Both the position numbers and the translations under genes were made by a program. Below are positions 26,330 to 35,284 of a stretch of DNA of 64,000 bases, piece after piece (position 1 is the first letter of the stretch; every line of letters starts with the position of its first letter). The DNA is from JBBREP01 sp038202885 (lineage in GTDB: Bacteria > Actinomycetota > Acidimicrobiia > IMCC26256 > PALSA-610), in assembly GCA_038202885.1 (NCBI GenBank), contig JBBREP010000007.1, forward strand, positions 1-64,000, given 5' to 3'. Below the pieces are notes generated by a model that had not been told where the DNA came from, did no database searches, and was given only the letters and a program-made list of their open reading frames with translations.

Positions 26330-28098
26330 GAGCGTGGCGCTGGTGCCGGCGCGATCGGCGGTGTGTCGCGCCGGGGATCGCCGTGCGGATCACCGGGTTG
26401 TGTGGTGCCCAGGGTCGGCACGTCGGTCGGAAGTCGGTCAGCGAGGATGACGCGGTTGCGCCCCGCGACCTTGGCCGCGAGCAGCGCTTGATCGGCAGCT
26501 GCGAGTGTCTCCGCGAAGGTGCTGTGTCTGGTCGACGATGTGACGCCGAACGACACAGTGAACGCCGGGACGCCACCGGCGGTGAGCGTGAGCGCGAGGT
26601 TCTCGCGTACGCGTTCGAGTACGGCGATTGCGACTTCGGTGCTGCAATCGGGGAGCACGATTACGAACTCCTCGCCGCCGTAACGCGCGACCATGTCGCT
26701 CGGCCGAACGGAATCTCGCATGATCGTCGCGAACATTCGAAGCGCCTGATCACCCGCGTCGTGGCCGTACGTGTCGTTCAGAATCTTGAAGTGGTCGAGG
26801 TCGCCGTAGGCAAGCGTGTATTGGGTTGCTTCGTAGTGAAGGTCGCGCACGCGGTCTTCGAGACTCCGCCGGTTTAACAATCCGGTGAGTGGATCACTGT
26901 GGGCCTGCATCTCGGACTTCTCGAAGGCGCGAACCATCGCGACGCGTTCCGACGCTTTCCGTGAGGCGATCTCCAGGTAGCGGATGTCGTCTTCGGTGGG
27001 CGGATTGTTGTCGGCTCCCGTGGCGTGGGTGACTCCCACGGTCTTGCCGGCCACGCTCACCGGAACGCAAACCGCGGAACAGTCGCCCGACGGTCGGTGT
27101 TTCAGGTACGGACAGGCGTCGAGCACGCGACTGGATGGAAAGACAAGTGTGTGGGCCCGAATGGTCGCGGGACATTCTTGGGGCGATAGCACGCCACACC
27201 CGCTGCGCTCGCCGGCTCCGTCCGCTGTGTGGAACGTGCGACGGAAGTGTGCCCGGCTCGAGTCGGCCACGAGCATCTCCACCTGCAGGTTCGGTACCGC
27301 AGCTGGCATCGCTTCGCGCAAGAGGTCGTACACGTCGGGTTCGGCCGTCGACATGTCCAGCGCCTGTTGCAGCACCGTCTCGAACCTCAGCCGTCGCATT
27401 GCCGTGCGCTGCGAGTGTTCTCGTTGCCGTGCGCGCTGGCCAAATACGACTGTGCCGATCAACACCGCGGTAGCGAACAAGCCATCCAAGACAACGACGA
27501 CAGTGCCACCGGTGCCGAGATGGTCCGTCGCCCGCTGGCGATCGGCGGTGGTGACCTGCGTTACCTGTTCGACGGCGTTCGCGGTGAGGCTCCACATCCG
27601 CGCGAATGCCGTACGTTCCGCGGCGATCAGTCCAAGGATCGATGCCGTCGATGCGCCGGCAAGGAGCGGGGCCAGGTCCGTCACCGTCTTGAAAAACTTT
27701 GCGTTCACGAACTCGAGGTTGCTTCCCACGGCCGAAAGTCCCATCGCACGAAGCGCCTTGGCCAGATCCTGTGCCTGCGACTGCTCGTCGGCGATGTGTT
27801 GCGTGCCTTTGGCCAAGTCGACCGGATCGATCTTTGGAGCCGTCGCGGACAACAATGCGATTCGCTGTTCGACGAAGAGTTGCCAGTCGGAGAGCGTCGT
27901 GCGCAGTTCTCCCACGTAATGGCGCGCGAGGTCATCGCGGCCCACCTGCTTGAGGGCGCGCTGTCCTGAGACCATCGGACTGATGCTGAAGAACGCCGAC
28001 ACCATCGTCGTCATCAATAAGAGCGCGCCGAGTGTCAGGATCATTCGCCGAGCCCGCATCAGCCCGGGTTCACGCTCGAAGACCGCGCCGGAATTCAT
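26326..28098 (-). CDS. Membrane-bound GAF-GGDEF diguanylate cyclase
   Basis: This 590-residue protein has a first membrane helix near the N-terminus (MILTLGALLLMTTMVSAFF), an extracytoplasmic helical sensor of about 170 residues, a second helix (VVVLDGLFATAVLIGTVVF), a GAF-like domain with several cysteines (SGCGVLSPQECP, CPYLKHRPSGDC) and a GGDEF domain with RYGGEEF and an RPSD inhibitory site. It should make cyclic-di-GMP. The cysteines could bind a metal or sense redox. The start is uncertain: I prefer ATG 28098, but in-frame starts exist at 28233 and 28293. The tail is proline-rich. Confidence 0.88.
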   Translation of the reverse strand: MNSGAVFEREPGLMRARRMILTLGALLLMTTMVSAFFSISPMVSGQRALKQVGRDDLARHYVGELRTTLSDWQLFVEQRIALLSATAPKIDPVDLAKGTQHIADEQSQAQDLAKALRAMGLSAVGSNLEFVNAKFFKTVTDLAPLLAGASTASILGLIAAERTAFARMWSLTANAVEQVTQVTTADRQRATDHLGTGGTVVVVLDGLFATAVLIGTVVFGQRARQREHSQRTAMRRLRFETVLQQALDMSTAEPDVYDLLREAMPAAVPNLQVEMLVADSSRAHFRRTFHTADGAGERSGCGVLSPQECPATIRAHTLVFPSSRVLDACPYLKHRPSGDCSAVCVPVSVAGKTVGVTHATGADNNPPTEDDIRYLEIASRKASERVAMVRAFEKSEMQAHSDPLTGLLNRRSLEDRVRDLHYEATQYTLAYGDLDHFKILNDTYGHDAGDQALRMFATIMRDSVRPSDMVARYGGEEFVIVLPDCSTEVAIAVLERVRENLALTLTAGGVPAFTVSFGVTSSTRHSTFAETLAAADQALLAAKVAGRNRVILADRLPTDVPTLGTTQPGDPHGDPRRDTPPIAPAPAPRS

Positions 28099-28331
28099 CA
28101 AGGCAGCAGACGTCGGGCGAGAGCGGAAAGCGCCGTCGGTGCAGTGGTGGCCGGCCGCGTCACGACCGCGATTCGCGCCGCGTGCGGGTGTCGCGGTGCC
28201 AACATGGCCATGAGTCCTCGTGGTGGCGTGCATCGAGCGACGCTCGGTCACGCGCACCTCTATGAGTCGGACTCCATCGTCATCGGCCACCACGCCGCCG
28301 TGGTGAAGGGCCTTTTGTGCCCGGGACCAGG

Positions 28332-29675
28332 TCAGCCCCGGGTATAGGCGTCGGCGACGACGAGGGCGTCGTCGAGCATCGCAATGCCCTGCTTGGCTTC
28401 CTCAGGGCTGATCACGAGCGGCGGCACCACGTGGAGGCGGTTGAAGTGTGTGAACGGCCAGAGCCCGGCGGCCTTGCACGCGGCGGCGAGCTCTACCATC
28501 GGGGCCGTATCGGCGCCTGTGGCATTGAACGGCACGAGCATCTCGCGTGTGGCGCGATCCCGGACGAGCTCGATGGCCCAGAAACACCCGAGCCCGCGCA
28601 CTTCACCCACGCTCGGGTGCCGCTCGGCGAGCGCGCGCAGGCCAGGCCCGAACACCTCGTCGCCGAGGTGGCGCGACCGTTCGAGGATGCCCTCGTCTTC
28701 GAACACGTTGATGCTCGCGACGGCCGACGCGCACGCGAGCGGATGGCCGCTGTAGGTGAGACCGCCGGGATAAGGCCGCTTCGCGAACGTCGCGGCGATC
28801 CGGCGCGAGATCACGACGCCGCCCAACGGTACGTAGCCGCTGTTGATGCCTTTGGCGAACGCGATGAGGTCGGGGGTGACGTCCCAGTGCTGCACCGCGA
28901 ACCACTCGCCGCACCGGCCGAAACCAGCCATCACTTCGTCGCAGATCATCACGATGCCGTGGCGGTCGCACAGATCGCGCACGCCCTGGAGGTAGCCGTC
29001 GGGAGGTACGAGAATGCCGTTGGTGCCCACAACCGTCTCGATCATGATCGCGGCGATCGTGGTCGGGCCCTCCATCATGATCGTGAGGTCGAGATGTTCG
29101 AGCGCCCGCCCGCACTCTTCGGCCTCGGTGCTGGCGTGGAAGGCCGACCGGTACAGATACGGGCCGTGGAAGTGCACGACGCCAGGCATGCCAGGCTCGC
29201 TCGGCCAGCGCCGCGGGTCGCCGGTGAACGTGATCGCCGCGCCGGTAGAGCCGTGGTAGCTGCGGTACATCGTGAGGATCTTCTGGCGGCCGGTGTGCAG
29301 GCGGGCCATGCGCGCCGCGTTCTCGGTGGCCTCGGCGCCGCCGTTCGTGAAGAACACCATGTCGAGATCGCCGGGCGCGCGTTCGGCGATGAGACGCGCG
29401 GCCTCGCCGCGCACGTCGTTCGCGAATCCGGGCGCGACGGTGCAGAGCTTGGCGGCCTGCTCTTGAATCGCCGCAACGACCTTGGGGTGTTGATGGCCGA
29501 GGTTGAGGTTGATGAGCTGGCTCGAAAAGTCGAGGTAACGCCGGCCTTCTTCGTCCCAGAACCAACAACCTTCGCCGCCCACAATCGGCAACGGATCGAT
29601 CAGTGCCTGCGCGCTCCAAGAGTGGAACACGTGCCCGCGGTCATTGGCGCGCGTCTGACTCGTGTGATCGGTCAT
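28332..29675 (-). CDS. Class III aminotransferase
   Basis: This 447-residue PLP enzyme has the cofactor lysine in LIAFAKGINSGYVPLGG, the aspartate pair region MICDEVMAGFGR and substrate region FFTNGGAEATENAARMAR. It belongs to the omega-amino acid:pyruvate group. It directly follows the methylmalonate-semialdehyde dehydrogenase gene (18-nt gap), which suggests that it makes a semialdehyde from beta-alanine or beta-aminoisobutyrate for that enzyme to oxidise to an acyl-CoA. GGAGA eight bases before ATG 29675 supports the start. Confidence 0.92.
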   Translation of the reverse strand: MTDHTSQTRANDRGHVFHSWSAQALIDPLPIVGGEGCWFWDEEGRRYLDFSSQLINLNLGHQHPKVVAAIQEQAAKLCTVAPGFANDVRGEAARLIAERAPGDLDMVFFTNGGAEATENAARMARLHTGRQKILTMYRSYHGSTGAAITFTGDPRRWPSEPGMPGVVHFHGPYLYRSAFHASTEAEECGRALEHLDLTIMMEGPTTIAAIMIETVVGTNGILVPPDGYLQGVRDLCDRHGIVMICDEVMAGFGRCGEWFAVQHWDVTPDLIAFAKGINSGYVPLGGVVISRRIAATFAKRPYPGGLTYSGHPLACASAVASINVFEDEGILERSRHLGDEVFGPGLRALAERHPSVGEVRGLGCFWAIELVRDRATREMLVPFNATGADTAPMVELAAACKAAGLWPFTHFNRLHVVPPLVISPEEAKQGIAMLDDALVVADAYTRG

Positions 29676-29693
29676 GGTGATGGGTCTCCGATG

Positions 29694-31241
29694 TCAGCGG
29701 TTCTCTGGGAAGTTGAGATCGACGTCGCTTCGGTGCCCCTCGGGGGATTCGGCCGACTGCCCCTGGGGGCGCGTACCGGAGGCGAGCGGGGGTAGCGGCG
29801 CGCCCCACCGGCTCGTGACGACCTTGCCCCGCGTGTAGAACTGGACGCCTTCGGGTCCGTACATGTGCGTGTCACCAAACAGCGAGGCCTTCCAACCGCC
29901 GAAACTGTAGGCAGCTACCGGGACTGGAATCGCCACGTTCACGCCCACCATGCCGGCGCGCACGTCGAACTGAAATCGGCGCGCGGCGCCGCCGTCGCGC
30001 GTGTAGATCGCGGCGCCGTTCCCCCACGGGTTGTCGTTGACGATCGCGAGCGCTTCGTCGAAGGAGCCGGCGCGCACCACGCACAACACGGGACCAAAGA
30101 TCTCGTCGGTGTACACACGCATTGCGGTCGTGACGTGGTCGAGCAACGACACGCCGAGGAAGAAGCCACCACCATCAACGCGCAACGTGCGGCCGTCGAC
30201 CACGACGGTCGCGCCTTGCGCCGCGGCCCCCTCGACGTAGGACGCCACCTTGTCGCGGTGCTCGCATGTGATGAGCGGGCCCATATCTGAATCGGGGTCG
30301 GTGCCGGGTCCGATGCGCAACGACGGGAGCCGTCGCGCGATCTCAGCGACAAGATCGTCCGCAATGTCGCCAACGGCGACGACCACAGACACCGCCATGC
30401 AACGCTCACCGGCGGAGCCGTACGCCGCGCTGATCGCGCCGTCGGCCGCCAGCGCGAGGTCGGCGTCGGGCATCACGACCATGTGGTTCTTGGCACCGCC
30501 GAGGGCCTGCACCCTCTTGCCGCGCGCCGTGCCCGTCTCGTACACGTACTGCGCGATGGGCGTGGAGCCGACGAAGCTCACGGCCTGGATCGTGGGGTGC
30601 TCCAGGATGCGGTCGACAGCCACCTTGTCGCCGTGCACCACGTTGCACACGCCGGCGGGAACGCCAGCCTCGTGCAGAACCTCGGCGAGGAACAACGCCG
30701 CGCTCGGATCCTTCTCGGAGGGCTTGAGGATGAACGTGTTGCCACACGCGATGGCGTTCGCCACCATCCACAGCGGCACCATCGCCGGGAAATTGAACGG
30801 CGTGATGCCGGCGACCACTCCAAGTGGCTGGCGGATGGAGTACACGTCGACGCCCGTGGCGACCTGCTCGCTGAAGCCGCCCTTCAGCAGTTGTGGCACA
30901 CCGCACGCGAACTCGACATTCTCGATCCCGCGCGCGATCTCGCCGAGTGCGTCGGAGGTGACCTTGCCATGCTCCGCGGTGATGATCGCGGCGAGTTCCT
31001 TGCGGCGCGCATCGAGCAACGCGCGCGCGCGGAACAGCACCTCGGCGCGGCGCGACAACGACGTAGCGCGCCATGCTCCGAAGGCCTCGGCCGCGCGATC
31101 GACGGCCGCGTCGACCTCGGCCACCGAAGCGAGGTCGACGGCGCCAGTCTGCTCGCCGGTCGCGGGGTCGAACACCGGGCTTGAGCGCCCCGATTCGCCG
31201 ACGACCGAACGCCCCCCGATCCAATGGCTGATCCGTTGCAT
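29694..31241 (-). CDS. mmsA: Methylmalonate-semialdehyde dehydrogenase (CoA-acylating)
   Basis: This 515-residue aldehyde dehydrogenase oxidises methylmalonate or malonate semialdehyde with NAD and CoA to propionyl-CoA or acetyl-CoA. Visible are the catalytic Cys in AYGSAGERCMAVS, the ITPFNFPAMVPLWM motif diagnostic of MmsA, and the C-terminal SFGGWKASLFGD. The last 35 or so residues (after WGAPLPPL) are encoded by a GC-rich repeat present elsewhere in the window and look added to the family's usual end. It is the first gene of an operon with the class III aminotransferase. Confidence 0.93.
   Translation of the reverse strand: MQRISHWIGGRSVVGESGRSSPVFDPATGEQTGAVDLASVAEVDAAVDRAAEAFGAWRATSLSRRAEVLFRARALLDARRKELAAIITAEHGKVTSDALGEIARGIENVEFACGVPQLLKGGFSEQVATGVDVYSIRQPLGVVAGITPFNFPAMVPLWMVANAIACGNTFILKPSEKDPSAALFLAEVLHEAGVPAGVCNVVHGDKVAVDRILEHPTIQAVSFVGSTPIAQYVYETGTARGKRVQALGGAKNHMVVMPDADLALAADGAISAAYGSAGERCMAVSVVVAVGDIADDLVAEIARRLPSLRIGPGTDPDSDMGPLITCEHRDKVASYVEGAAAQGATVVVDGRTLRVDGGGFFLGVSLLDHVTTAMRVYTDEIFGPVLCVVRAGSFDEALAIVNDNPWGNGAAIYTRDGGAARRFQFDVRAGMVGVNVAIPVPVAAYSFGGWKASLFGDTHMYGPEGVQFYTRGKVVTSRWGAPLPPLASGTRPQGQSAESPEGHRSDVDLNFPENR
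29735..29795 (+). repeat. GC-rich interspersed repeat, copy A, in the 3' end of mmsA
   Basis: The full 37-bp unit is 29759-29795 (starts GCCCCTGGGGGCGCG, ends GGCGAGCGGGGGTAG) and a 12-bp partial copy of its start is at 29735-29746. It matches copy B at 32 of 37 bases. It is read antisense within the mmsA C-terminal tail without disturbing the frame. Confidence 0.7.
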
Positions 31242-31298
31242 CGGCCCAGGTTAGACACCGAGGTCCGATCGACCACCAGCGTTCATTAGCGTGCGCCG

Positions 31299-32300
31299 GT
31301 GGACAATGCGCTCTCACCGTTTCTGGAGCTGTCGCGCGCCGAATGGGCGCGATTGCGTGCGAATACGCCGCTGACGCTCGATGAGGAGGAGCTCGTTGCG
31401 CTCCGTGGGGTCAACGAGTTCGTCGCGCTTGACGAGGTGCGCGACGTCTATCTCCCGCTGTCGCGACTGCTGAATCTGCGCGTGGCCGCCACCCAGCATC
31501 TTCACGAGGTCACGAGTGGGTTCCTCGGCGTGCTCACGCCGCGGGTGCCGTTCGTGATCGCCGTCGCCGGCAGTGTGGCGGTGGGCAAGAGCACGATCTC
31601 GCGCATTCTCCAGGCGCTCCTCGCTCGCTGGCCCGGCCATCCCAGTGTCGATCTGGTCACCACCGATGGGTTCCTGTATCCCAACGCCGAGCTCGAGCGC
31701 CGCGGACTGTTGACCCGCAAGGGCTTCCCAGAGAGCTACGACGTGCGCCGGCTGCGCGGCATGCTTGCCGACTTGAAGTCGGGCGCCGAGCGGGTTGAGG
31801 TGCCGCTGTATTCGCACATCACCTACGACGTCGTGGCCGACGAGGTGATGACCATCTCACGCCCCGACATCGTGATCGTCGAAGGCATCAACGTCTTGCA
31901 GGTACCGCCGACAGGTGCGAGCGGGGGTGGAACCGCGAGCCCCTCGGGGCGCGAGCCGAAGGCGAGCGGGGGTGGAGGCGAGGCCACCGATCACGTGCAC
32001 GTGTCGGACTACTTCGACTTTTCCATCTACGTGGATGCAGTGGAGACCGACGTGGAGCAGTGGTATGTCGACCGCACGTTCGCGTTGCGCGAGGGCGCGT
32101 TCCAACAGCCCGATTCGTTCTTCCACTTCCTCACGCCGCTCGGCGACGACCAGGTACGCGAGTTTGCGCACATGATCTGGAACACCATCAACGGCGTGAA
32201 CCTGCGTGAAAACATCGCGCCCACGCGTTCGCGCGCCCATCTCATCTTGGAAAAGGGCCCGGACCACTCAGTACGCAGCGTCCGGCTCCGCAAACTCTGA
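31299..32300 (+). CDS. coaA: Type I pantothenate kinase with an internal Gly/Ser-rich insertion
   Basis: This 333-residue enzyme phosphorylates pantothenate, the first step to coenzyme A. It has the P-loop GSVAVGKST (residues 91-99), DLVTTDGFLYPNAELERRG, KGFPESYD and the C-terminal ENIAPTRSRAHLILEKG. Bacterial CoaA is about 310 residues. The excess is a roughly 33-residue stretch (202-234) between NVLQ and VSDYFDF where I recall about six residues in the mycobacterial enzyme; it is encoded by a repeat found elsewhere in the window. GTG 31299 starts just before the conserved SPFLELSRAEW. No ribosome binding site is visible. Confidence 0.92.
   Translation: MDNALSPFLELSRAEWARLRANTPLTLDEEELVALRGVNEFVALDEVRDVYLPLSRLLNLRVAATQHLHEVTSGFLGVLTPRVPFVIAVAGSVAVGKSTISRILQALLARWPGHPSVDLVTTDGFLYPNAELERRGLLTRKGFPESYDVRRLRGMLADLKSGAERVEVPLYSHITYDVVADEVMTISRPDIVIVEGINVLQVPPTGASGGGTASPSGREPKASGGGGEATDHVHVSDYFDFSIYVDAVETDVEQWYVDRTFALREGAFQQPDSFFHFLTPLGDDQVREFAHMIWNTINGVNLRENIAPTRSRAHLILEKGPDHSVRSVRLRKL
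31914..31975 (+). repeat. GC-rich interspersed repeat, copy B, inside coaA
   Basis: The full unit is 31939-31975, preceded by a partial copy of the repeat's 3' half (31914-31930, GGTGCGAGCGGGGGTGG). It is in frame within coaA and encodes a Gly/Ser/Pro-rich loop. Confidence 0.75.
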
Positions 32301-32319
32301 GTGTCCGCCGGCCGCTCGC

Positions 32320-32952
32320 TCAGGCCTGGGCGGTGCCCGCGTCGTCGCCGCGGATGCCTCGCAGGCCGAACCAGGCCAGCTCGGCGAGCCAGTGAGCGAG
32401 GCGCTCGGGGTCGGGATGCTCGTCGTGGTCGTCGCCCGCGATCGATCGCCTGCTGGTGGCCTCGGCGATGCCGACGATGGCGTGCGCGAGCACCGATCGA
32501 TGATCGGGATCGACGGGTAGGTCGATCAGCGTCTCGATGACGCGGGCGCCCTGTTCGAGCACGCGCTCGGCCCGCTCGGCAAACTCGGGGTCGTTGCGCA
32601 CCGACGCACCGAACAGCAGGCGGAACGCTGGCGGGTCGTCGCGCACGAACGCGAAGTAGGCGTTGAAACCGGCCTCGACCCTGGCGCGGCCGCTCATCCC
32701 CGGTTCGGCTGCAGCTGCAAGCTTCGTGAGCAGCCGCGCTCCCACATCGTCGAGCAGCTCGAGAAACAGCGCGCGCTTGTTCTGAAAATGTTGGTAGAGC
32801 ACCGGCTTGGTGACACCCGCCGCGGCGGCGACATCATCCATCGACGTGGCGTGAAAGCCTCGTTCGGAGAACACCTCGCCGGCGACGTCGAGGAGTTGGC
32901 GGCGCCGTTGCTGGGCGGGCAGTCGCGTGCTGCGCGACGCGGCTGCGACCAT
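32320..32952 (-). CDS. TetR family transcriptional regulator
   Basis: This 210-residue repressor has an N-terminal TetR helix-turn-helix (RRRQLLDVAGEVFSERGFHATSMDDVAAAAGVTKPVLYQHF) and a variable ligand-binding helical domain. It starts two bases after the stop of the aldo/keto reductase gene, so the two are one operon, and it may control that enzyme. The ligand is unknown. It is convergent with coaA at a 19-bp gap with no evident terminator. Confidence 0.9.
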   Translation of the reverse strand: MVAAASRSTRLPAQQRRRQLLDVAGEVFSERGFHATSMDDVAAAAGVTKPVLYQHFQNKRALFLELLDDVGARLLTKLAAAAEPGMSGRARVEAGFNAYFAFVRDDPPAFRLLFGASVRNDPEFAERAERVLEQGARVIETLIDLPVDPDHRSVLAHAIVGIAEATSRRSIAGDDHDEHPDPERLAHWLAELAWFGLRGIRGDDAGTAQA

Positions 32953-32954
32953 CC

Positions 32955-33962
32955 CTAGACGCTCGACTTCAAGGGCATCACGAAACGGTCATCGTGGTCG
33001 AAGTTGCGTGCGTACAAGTCGGCGAGCGCGCGGGCCTCGTCGGCCGTCAGCGCCAAATCGGACGCGGCCGCGTACTCACGCACCTCGTCGACAGTGACGA
33101 CCGTCGGCAGCACGTTGGCGAACGCCGCATTGGCGAGGATCCCAGCGACGGCGGCTTGACCGATCGTCCGCCCCGTCTCAGGCGCCCACAAGAACGCGAG
33201 CGATTCGGCCTTCTCGAAGTTGTCGCGCATGTTGTCGCGGTTGCGGTGCGCTCGGTGATCGCCCGCCGGGAACACGGTGTCGATCGTGACCTTGCCCGAC
33301 AACGAATCCGACGCGTGCGGCACGCGCGAGATCAGGCTGCAGTCGCCGCTCTGGACGCGTGGTTGGGCCGCGAACGTGAGGCCAGGCTCCTGTTCGAGCA
33401 CGTTGAACACTGTCTGCAGCGTGCAGATCGGACGATCGCGCACTGCTTCGATGCCTTCGGTGACCCAGCCGATGGCCGGTCCGAGCGCCACACCGATCTC
33501 GCGGATCTTGCCTTCGGCGCGCAAACTCGCAAGCAGTTCCCACAGCGCGTCGTCGCGAATCGGGTCAATGCGCACGTTGTGGAGTTGGTAGAGGTCGATG
33601 TAGTCGGTGCCGAGCCGGCGCAGCGACGCTTCGAGCTGATGGCGGATGGCATCGAGGCCGAAATCCTGCGGACGCTCGCGCTGGCCCGCCGGGCGCGGCG
33701 CGTCGATGTCGTAGCCGCACTTGGTGGTGAGCACGATCTCGTCACGATGGGTCGACAGGAGCGGCGCGAGCATCGTCTCGCCGATCCCGTCGTCGCCGTA
33801 GACGGGAGCCGTGTCGATGAAGTTGATGCCGCAGTCGAGCGCGGCGTGCAGCATCGCTTGTGGGTCCTCGACGGCACCCCACCAGTTGCTCGCGAGCGTC
33901 CACGTACCGATCCCCACCTCGGAGACCGTCAGGTCACTGGCACCAAAGCGGCGAAATCGCAT
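32955..33962 (-). CDS. Aldo/keto reductase
   Basis: This 335-residue NADPH-dependent oxidoreductase has the AKR tetrad visible as Asp and Tyr in INFIDTAPVYGD, Lys in VLTTKCGYD and His in LYQLHNVR. An insertion with charged residues (PAGDHRAHRNRDNMRDNFEK) sits in the C-terminal part, as in several AKR11/13-like members. The substrate is unknown. The TetR gene follows two bases downstream. Confidence 0.92.
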   Translation of the reverse strand: MRFRRFGASDLTVSEVGIGTWTLASNWWGAVEDPQAMLHAALDCGINFIDTAPVYGDDGIGETMLAPLLSTHRDEIVLTTKCGYDIDAPRPAGQRERPQDFGLDAIRHQLEASLRRLGTDYIDLYQLHNVRIDPIRDDALWELLASLRAEGKIREIGVALGPAIGWVTEGIEAVRDRPICTLQTVFNVLEQEPGLTFAAQPRVQSGDCSLISRVPHASDSLSGKVTIDTVFPAGDHRAHRNRDNMRDNFEKAESLAFLWAPETGRTIGQAAVAGILANAAFANVLPTVVTVDEVREYAAASDLALTADEARALADLYARNFDHDDRFVMPLKSSV

Positions 33963-33971
33963 CGCGGGATG

Positions 33972-34325
33972 TTACGGCCGGCCTTCGCCGTCCGCGGCAC
34001 CGGGCGTAGGGCCGGAGTCGGGGCGTGCGGTCGTGCTCGACTGCTGCTTCGCGGCGCGCTCCTGGCGTTCTTCGCGCTCGGCCGCTCGGATCGCGTACCC
34101 GAACACGATGGCGCCTGGCAGCGCGACACAACTCACCGCCAGGCCGATCGTCGCCGCGGTCACAGTCCAGGTCGGAAAGTCGGTGATGGCGCCGACCACG
34201 AACGCGAGGATCGCCGCGGCGAGTGCGCCGTACCCGATCCGTTTGCCGAGCACCACCCACGTGCGGATCAGGGTGCGGCGCCGGTCGACGGCATCGGGAC
34301 TCGTTGTGGGTTCCACAGCACTCAT
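33972..34325 (-). CDS. Small two-helix membrane protein of the folP operon
   Basis: This 117-residue protein has two hydrophobic segments (YGALAAAILAFVVGAITDF and TVTAATIGLAVSCVALPGAIVFGYA) followed by a charged tail (RAAEREERQERAAK). I do not assign a function. Its ATG overlaps the folP stop as ATGA, so it is translated with dihydropteroate synthase. Small membrane proteins of this kind often follow folP-type genes in actinobacteria, but that is weak evidence. Confidence 0.75.
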   Translation of the reverse strand: MSAVEPTTSPDAVDRRRTLIRTWVVLGKRIGYGALAAAILAFVVGAITDFPTWTVTAATIGLAVSCVALPGAIVFGYAIRAAEREERQERAAKQQSSTTARPDSGPTPGAADGEGRP

Positions 34326-35284
34326 GTTGGCGTGGGCGCGATGCGTGCGTCCCACCGGAGTTCGGCCGCGAGGCCTGCGCCGCTTGCGAGTGGCTCGCGA
34401 CCTTCGAGCACGTCGAGCACCGCGAGAAAGTCGCGCACGGCGGCGACGTCGTGCACGCGCAGCATCGACGACGGCGCCCGCGCGATCGCGTACGCGATCG
34501 CAGCGAGAGTTCCGGCGAGCCGTTCGCGCGGCGCTCGCCCTGTGATCACGCCAACGAAGTCCTTCCGCGACAGCGCGAGCAGCACTGGCCGTCCGAGTGC
34601 GGCGACATCGTCGAGCGCGCGCAGCACCTCGACGGTCTGCGACGCGGTCTTGGAAAAGTCGGGTCCGGGATCCACGATCAACTGTTCGGATGCCACCCCA
34701 GCCGCTTCGAGTTCGGCGAGCCGCGTCGTGAGCAGATCGAGCACGTCGCCAGCTACGCCGCCGGGAACGTCGTCGTACAGCTCGCGCGCGTCTTCGCGCG
34801 TCTTTGGGCGCCAGCGCGTGTGCATCACGACGAGCCCAGCGTTGTGCCGTGCGATGACGGCCGCGAGCGACGGATCGCACAGACCCGAGACATCGTTGAT
34901 GATGTCGGCGCCCGCGCGCAGCACCGCGTCGGCAACGCCCGCGCGGTAGGTGTCGATGGAAATCACGCAGTCGCTCTCCCGTCGCAGCCCTTCGACGACG
35001 GGCAGCACCCTTTCCAACTCTTCATCAACGGTGATTTCGGGAACCCCCGTGATGGCCGATTGTCCCCCAATGTCGATGATGGTCGCACCATCGGCCACCA
35101 ACGCGATCGAGCGGGCCACGCAGGCGTCGACCGAATCGAGGTCGCCACCGTCGGAGAACGAATCCGGCGTCGCGTTGACGACGCCCATGATCAGCGGCCG
35201 GTCGATCGTGATCTCACGATCGCGGCAGCGCAATCTGATCGAAGATGGGCTCGGATCGGATGGCATCGACGCTCGCGTGTTCAT
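34322..35284 (-). CDS. folP: Dihydropteroate synthase
   Basis: This 320-residue enzyme joins p-aminobenzoate to 7,8-dihydropterin pyrophosphate in folate synthesis. It shows LIMGVVNATPDSFSDGG, IDIGGQSA (family: DIGGESTRPG), DIINDVSGL, VVMHTRW, a substrate-phosphate region DPGPDFSKT, and RVHDVAAVRDF. Because the second motif reads GGQSAITG rather than GGESTRPG, and actinobacteria often carry a second DHPS-like protein (FolP2), it may be the paralogue rather than the main enzyme. No other folate gene is adjacent. ATG 35284 overlaps the glycosyltransferase stop (ATGA). Confidence 0.85.
   Translation of the reverse strand: MNTRASMPSDPSPSSIRLRCRDREITIDRPLIMGVVNATPDSFSDGGDLDSVDACVARSIALVADGATIIDIGGQSAITGVPEITVDEELERVLPVVEGLRRESDCVISIDTYRAGVADAVLRAGADIINDVSGLCDPSLAAVIARHNAGLVVMHTRWRPKTREDARELYDDVPGGVAGDVLDLLTTRLAELEAAGVASEQLIVDPGPDFSKTASQTVEVLRALDDVAALGRPVLLALSRKDFVGVITGRAPRERLAGTLAAIAYAIARAPSSMLRVHDVAAVRDFLAVLDVLEGREPLASGAGLAAELRWDARIAPTPT

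Noticed and set aside
28099..28331. Gap upstream of the diguanylate cyclase gene, where the open frame continues to 28293
   Set aside because: The extension is Arg/Thr/His-rich without hydrophobic or conserved sequence; I kept ATG 28098 and see no other gene or RNA there.
28317..28331. GGGACCAGGTCAGCC, checked as a further DosR-like box
   Set aside because: The second half does not fit and it lies at the end of the aminotransferase gene, not in a promoter.
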